Shown: positions 62,477 to 64,000 of the stretch, one piece after another
Layout: every line of letters starts with the position of its first letter
How positions within the stretch are numbered: position 1 is the stretch's first letter
Source of the DNA: Paraclostridium tenue
Lineage (GTDB): Bacteria; Bacillota; Clostridia; Peptostreptococcales; Peptostreptococcaceae
Assembly (NCBI RefSeq): GCF_015668515.1
Contig: NZ_JADPFO010000001.1
Coordinates: forward strand, 1,204,823-1,268,822
Direction of reading: 5' to 3'
Length of the DNA stretch: 64,000 nt
The notes under the pieces: model-generated
The model's input: only the letters and a program-made list of their open reading frames with translations
What the model was told of the DNA's origin: nothing
The model's database searches: none
Position numbers and translations under genes: made by a program

Positions 62477-62544
62477 ATTTCCTAATTAAAATAATGTAAA
62501 AATTAATTTAAATAGATTTATATTATTTATCTTGTTTTATATAA

Positions 62545-63270
62545 TTAATTTAACTTTTGTTTATCATATAAATTTTTAGCATATATAGTAAATCCACCTA
62601 TTATAATTGCACATATAAACACATACGCTTCCACTCCCATAAAACCTACGTTAAATACTCTAGATAATATTATAATCGGAAAATTAACTAGTGTATGAAT
62701 AAGTATCCCTATAAATAAATACCTTATATGATTTTCTCTAACTCCATATAAAATAATTATAGATAACCCTATGTGTATAACCATAGCACATAATCTCTCA
62801 AATCCTACTATAAAAACATCTGTGGCAGTAATTCCTAAATTAAATCCATTTCCTACTAATATTCCAATTAATATAACAATACAAGAGATCCCTGTAATTA
62901 ATATAGCTTCTATTCCTCCATGACCAAAGCCAAAGGCTATCCCATCACTATAAGTTCTATTATTTTTTAATATATACTTAAATGCAATATATCTTCCAAT
63001 CTCTTCAACTAATCCTGCTGTTAATGCTAAAAATATAGCACTTAGCCATGTATTTAAAAACATATTTTCATACCATTTCATTTTTGGAAAAACGAAACCT
63101 ATAAGTGGTAACCTAATTACTATTTGTGTTATAAAAAATATTAATATTCCTATAAAAAAACTTTTAATTCTCTTTTTATCTTTAATTACAAAGTAAGCTA
63201 AACTTCCTAAGGGTATTAAAAAGCATATTCCTATACTTAATATTAAAGCTAATATAATTAGCATGTTCAT
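62545..63270 (-). CDS. YhfC-type putative intramembrane metalloprotease
   Basis: A protein of 241 residues with about seven membrane segments. TAGLVEEIGRYIAFKYILK with the EE pair, IAFGFGHGGIEAI with its histidine and ILIHTLVNFPII match the YhfC family, a relative of CPBP proteases. Cleavage activity in this family is predicted, not shown here. GAGGTG lies six bases before ATG 63270; the GTG at 63279 is part of that site. Single gene. Confidence 0.85.
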   Translation of the reverse strand: MNMLIILALILSIGICFLIPLGSLAYFVIKDKKRIKSFFIGILIFFITQIVIRLPLIGFVFPKMKWYENMFLNTWLSAIFLALTAGLVEEIGRYIAFKYILKNNRTYSDGIAFGFGHGGIEAILITGISCIVILIGILVGNGFNLGITATDVFIVGFERLCAMVIHIGLSIIILYGVRENHIRYLFIGILIHTLVNFPIIILSRVFNVGFMGVEAYVFICAIIIGGFTIYAKNLYDKQKLN

Positions 63271-63380
63271 TTTTTTCACCTCTATATTGTTATTTTTATA
63301 AATTATAAGCTTAAGTTATTATAATATCAATACTTATTTTGCAACTTAAATTTCCAAAAAATACCTTAAAATTCAAAAAA

Positions 63381-63432
63381 AATTAATAGAGCTACTTTAA
63401 AATATTAATATTTTAAAGTAGCTCTATTAATT
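63381..63432 (-). terminator. Terminator after the amidase gene
   Basis: A near-perfect 25-base-pair palindrome; AATTAATAGAGCTACTTT pairs with AAAGTAGCTCTATTAATT. It touches the stop codon. Confidence 0.8.
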
Positions 63433-64000
63433 ATTTAACATATACGCTAGATACATATCCATATTTGCCATCAAACTTTATCTTATGCCAATCAAATTTA
63501 GTATCTATAACTTCTACCTGTTGCCCTTTTTCTAAACGTCCAATAGCTTTAAAAACACAACCTCTTCCACTTCTAACACTAACACCATCTTCTAAAGAAA
63601 TTGCTTTATTTGTGTTAATTTTAGTTTTTATACTTTTATCTATATTTAGTTGATCTGTTATCCCATTAACTATACCATTTGCTATCTTATTTTGGTACTC
63701 TTCTGTAGTTAATTTATGACCTTCATCATTACTAGATATAAATCCGCATTCTACAAGTACTGCTGGTATTTCATTATCTCTTAAAACTTGTAAATTACCT
63801 TTTTTAAATCCTCTGTTGTTTCCATTAGTGTAATTTAATAAACTATTTTGCATCTTTTGTGCAAAATTCTTATCTGATTCATTGTAATAAAATGTTTCTA
63901 ATCCTTTTGCATTTGTATCATCTGCTGAGTTTTGATGTATAGATACGAATACATCTGCACCTGATAAGTTTGATTTTTTAGCTCTTTCTCTTAGTGATAC
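63431..64000 (-). CDS. N-acetylmuramoyl-L-alanine amidase with a C-terminal SH3 domain, 5' part outside window
   Basis: The last 189 codons are visible and the frame is open to the window edge, beginning VSLRERAKKSNLSGADVF. This is the Amidase_3 fold: SIHQNSADDTNAKGLETFYYN holds a zinc histidine and LRDNEIPAVLVECGFISSNDEGHKL the catalytic glutamate. After a linker comes an SH3b domain (GVSVRSGRGCVFKAIGRLEKGQQVEVID, WHKIKFDGKYGYVSSVYV), which binds peptidoglycan. It cuts the bond between muramic acid and the stem peptide. A start at 63853 would remove the zinc histidine, so it is rejected. The signal peptide and start lie beyond the right edge. Confidence 0.9.
   Translation of the reverse strand, partial: VSLRERAKKSNLSGADVFVSIHQNSADDTNAKGLETFYYNESDKNFAQKMQNSLLNYTNGNNRGFKKGNLQVLRDNEIPAVLVECGFISSNDEGHKLTTEEYQNKIANGIVNGITDQLNIDKSIKTKINTNKAISLEDGVSVRSGRGCVFKAIGRLEKGQQVEVIDTKFDWHKIKFDGKYGYVSSVYVK

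Noticed and set aside
63431-63853. Amidase starting at the ATG at 63853
   Set aside because: The frame remains open to the window edge with amidase motifs, including the zinc histidine; the ATG is internal.

Overview
The window is very AT-rich DNA with strong G-rich Shine-Dalgarno sites (AAGGAGG, AAGGGGGA), frequent TTG and GTG starts and many perfect hairpin terminators. It carries two alpha/beta-type small acid-soluble spore proteins, a spore photoproduct lyase, GlpP-type antitermination, a HrcA/CIRCE site and a class B sortase. Together these point to a spore-forming, low-GC Gram-positive anaerobe of the Clostridia (Clostridiaceae or Peptostreptococcaceae type). I cannot name the species. 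I saw no rRNA, tRNA, prophage, insertion sequence or CRISPR array.

Layout. 1-9.9 kb: an ECF sigma factor with its anti-sigma gene running off the left edge, VanZ, a frameshifted DUF998 gene, splB, a second probably frameshifted small membrane gene, a MarR-MATE efflux pair with clear operators, HdeD, HIT and small membrane or exported proteins. 10-13.2 kb: GH35 beta-galactosidase plus a sugar-binding lipoprotein. 13.3-21.6 kb: exported and membrane proteins, an Mrr-like protein, TraB/GumN, a POT peptide transporter, a lipoprotein, an AAA ATPase and a zinc ribbon. 21.8-28.2 kb: a glycerol regulon (GlpA-like, FAD/NAD oxidoreductase, DUF1667, GlpK, GlpF, GlpP) with two GlpP-type antiterminator leaders. 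28.4-34.5 kb: DUF4825 lipoprotein, a second ECF/DUF4179 pair, a lipoprotein MTA/SAH nucleosidase, a SASP, an acyl-ACP thioesterase and DUF421. 34.6-42.7 kb: P-loop kinase, HtpG under CIRCE, a large LRR/DUF5011 surface protein, sortase B and a pentapeptide protein. 42.9-47.7 kb: a TetR-MMPL-heptad-repeat operon. 47.7-60.2 kb: two paralogous sensor kinases (one split by a frameshift), an ACR3-like carrier, an EAL phosphodiesterase that seems to start at ATA, CAX, an AgrB-like protein, a nitroreductase and a second MATE. 60.4-64 kb: SASP, RNase H, a Fur-type flavodoxin, a YhfC-like protease and a truncated amidase.

The most interesting signals are in non-coding DNA. (1) A Fur-type promoter at 61580-61608, nearly identical to the flavodoxin promoter at 61865-61893, drives an ORF-less stretch ending in a terminator whose loop carries CCUCC, so it is a candidate iron-responsive small RNA. 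(2) Two elements of about 115 bp (9551-9663 and 21694-21812), each directly after a minus-strand stop codon, share loop sequences while their stems differ in sequence but keep pairing. (3) Two further promoter-plus-terminator transcripts without ORFs lie on the minus strand at 32542-32656 and 55648-55795, the latter with repeated CCCUUA motifs. (4) A three-way-junction structure sits at 33614-33705. Three genes each lack one A in an A-run, which could be decay, slippage or assembly error.
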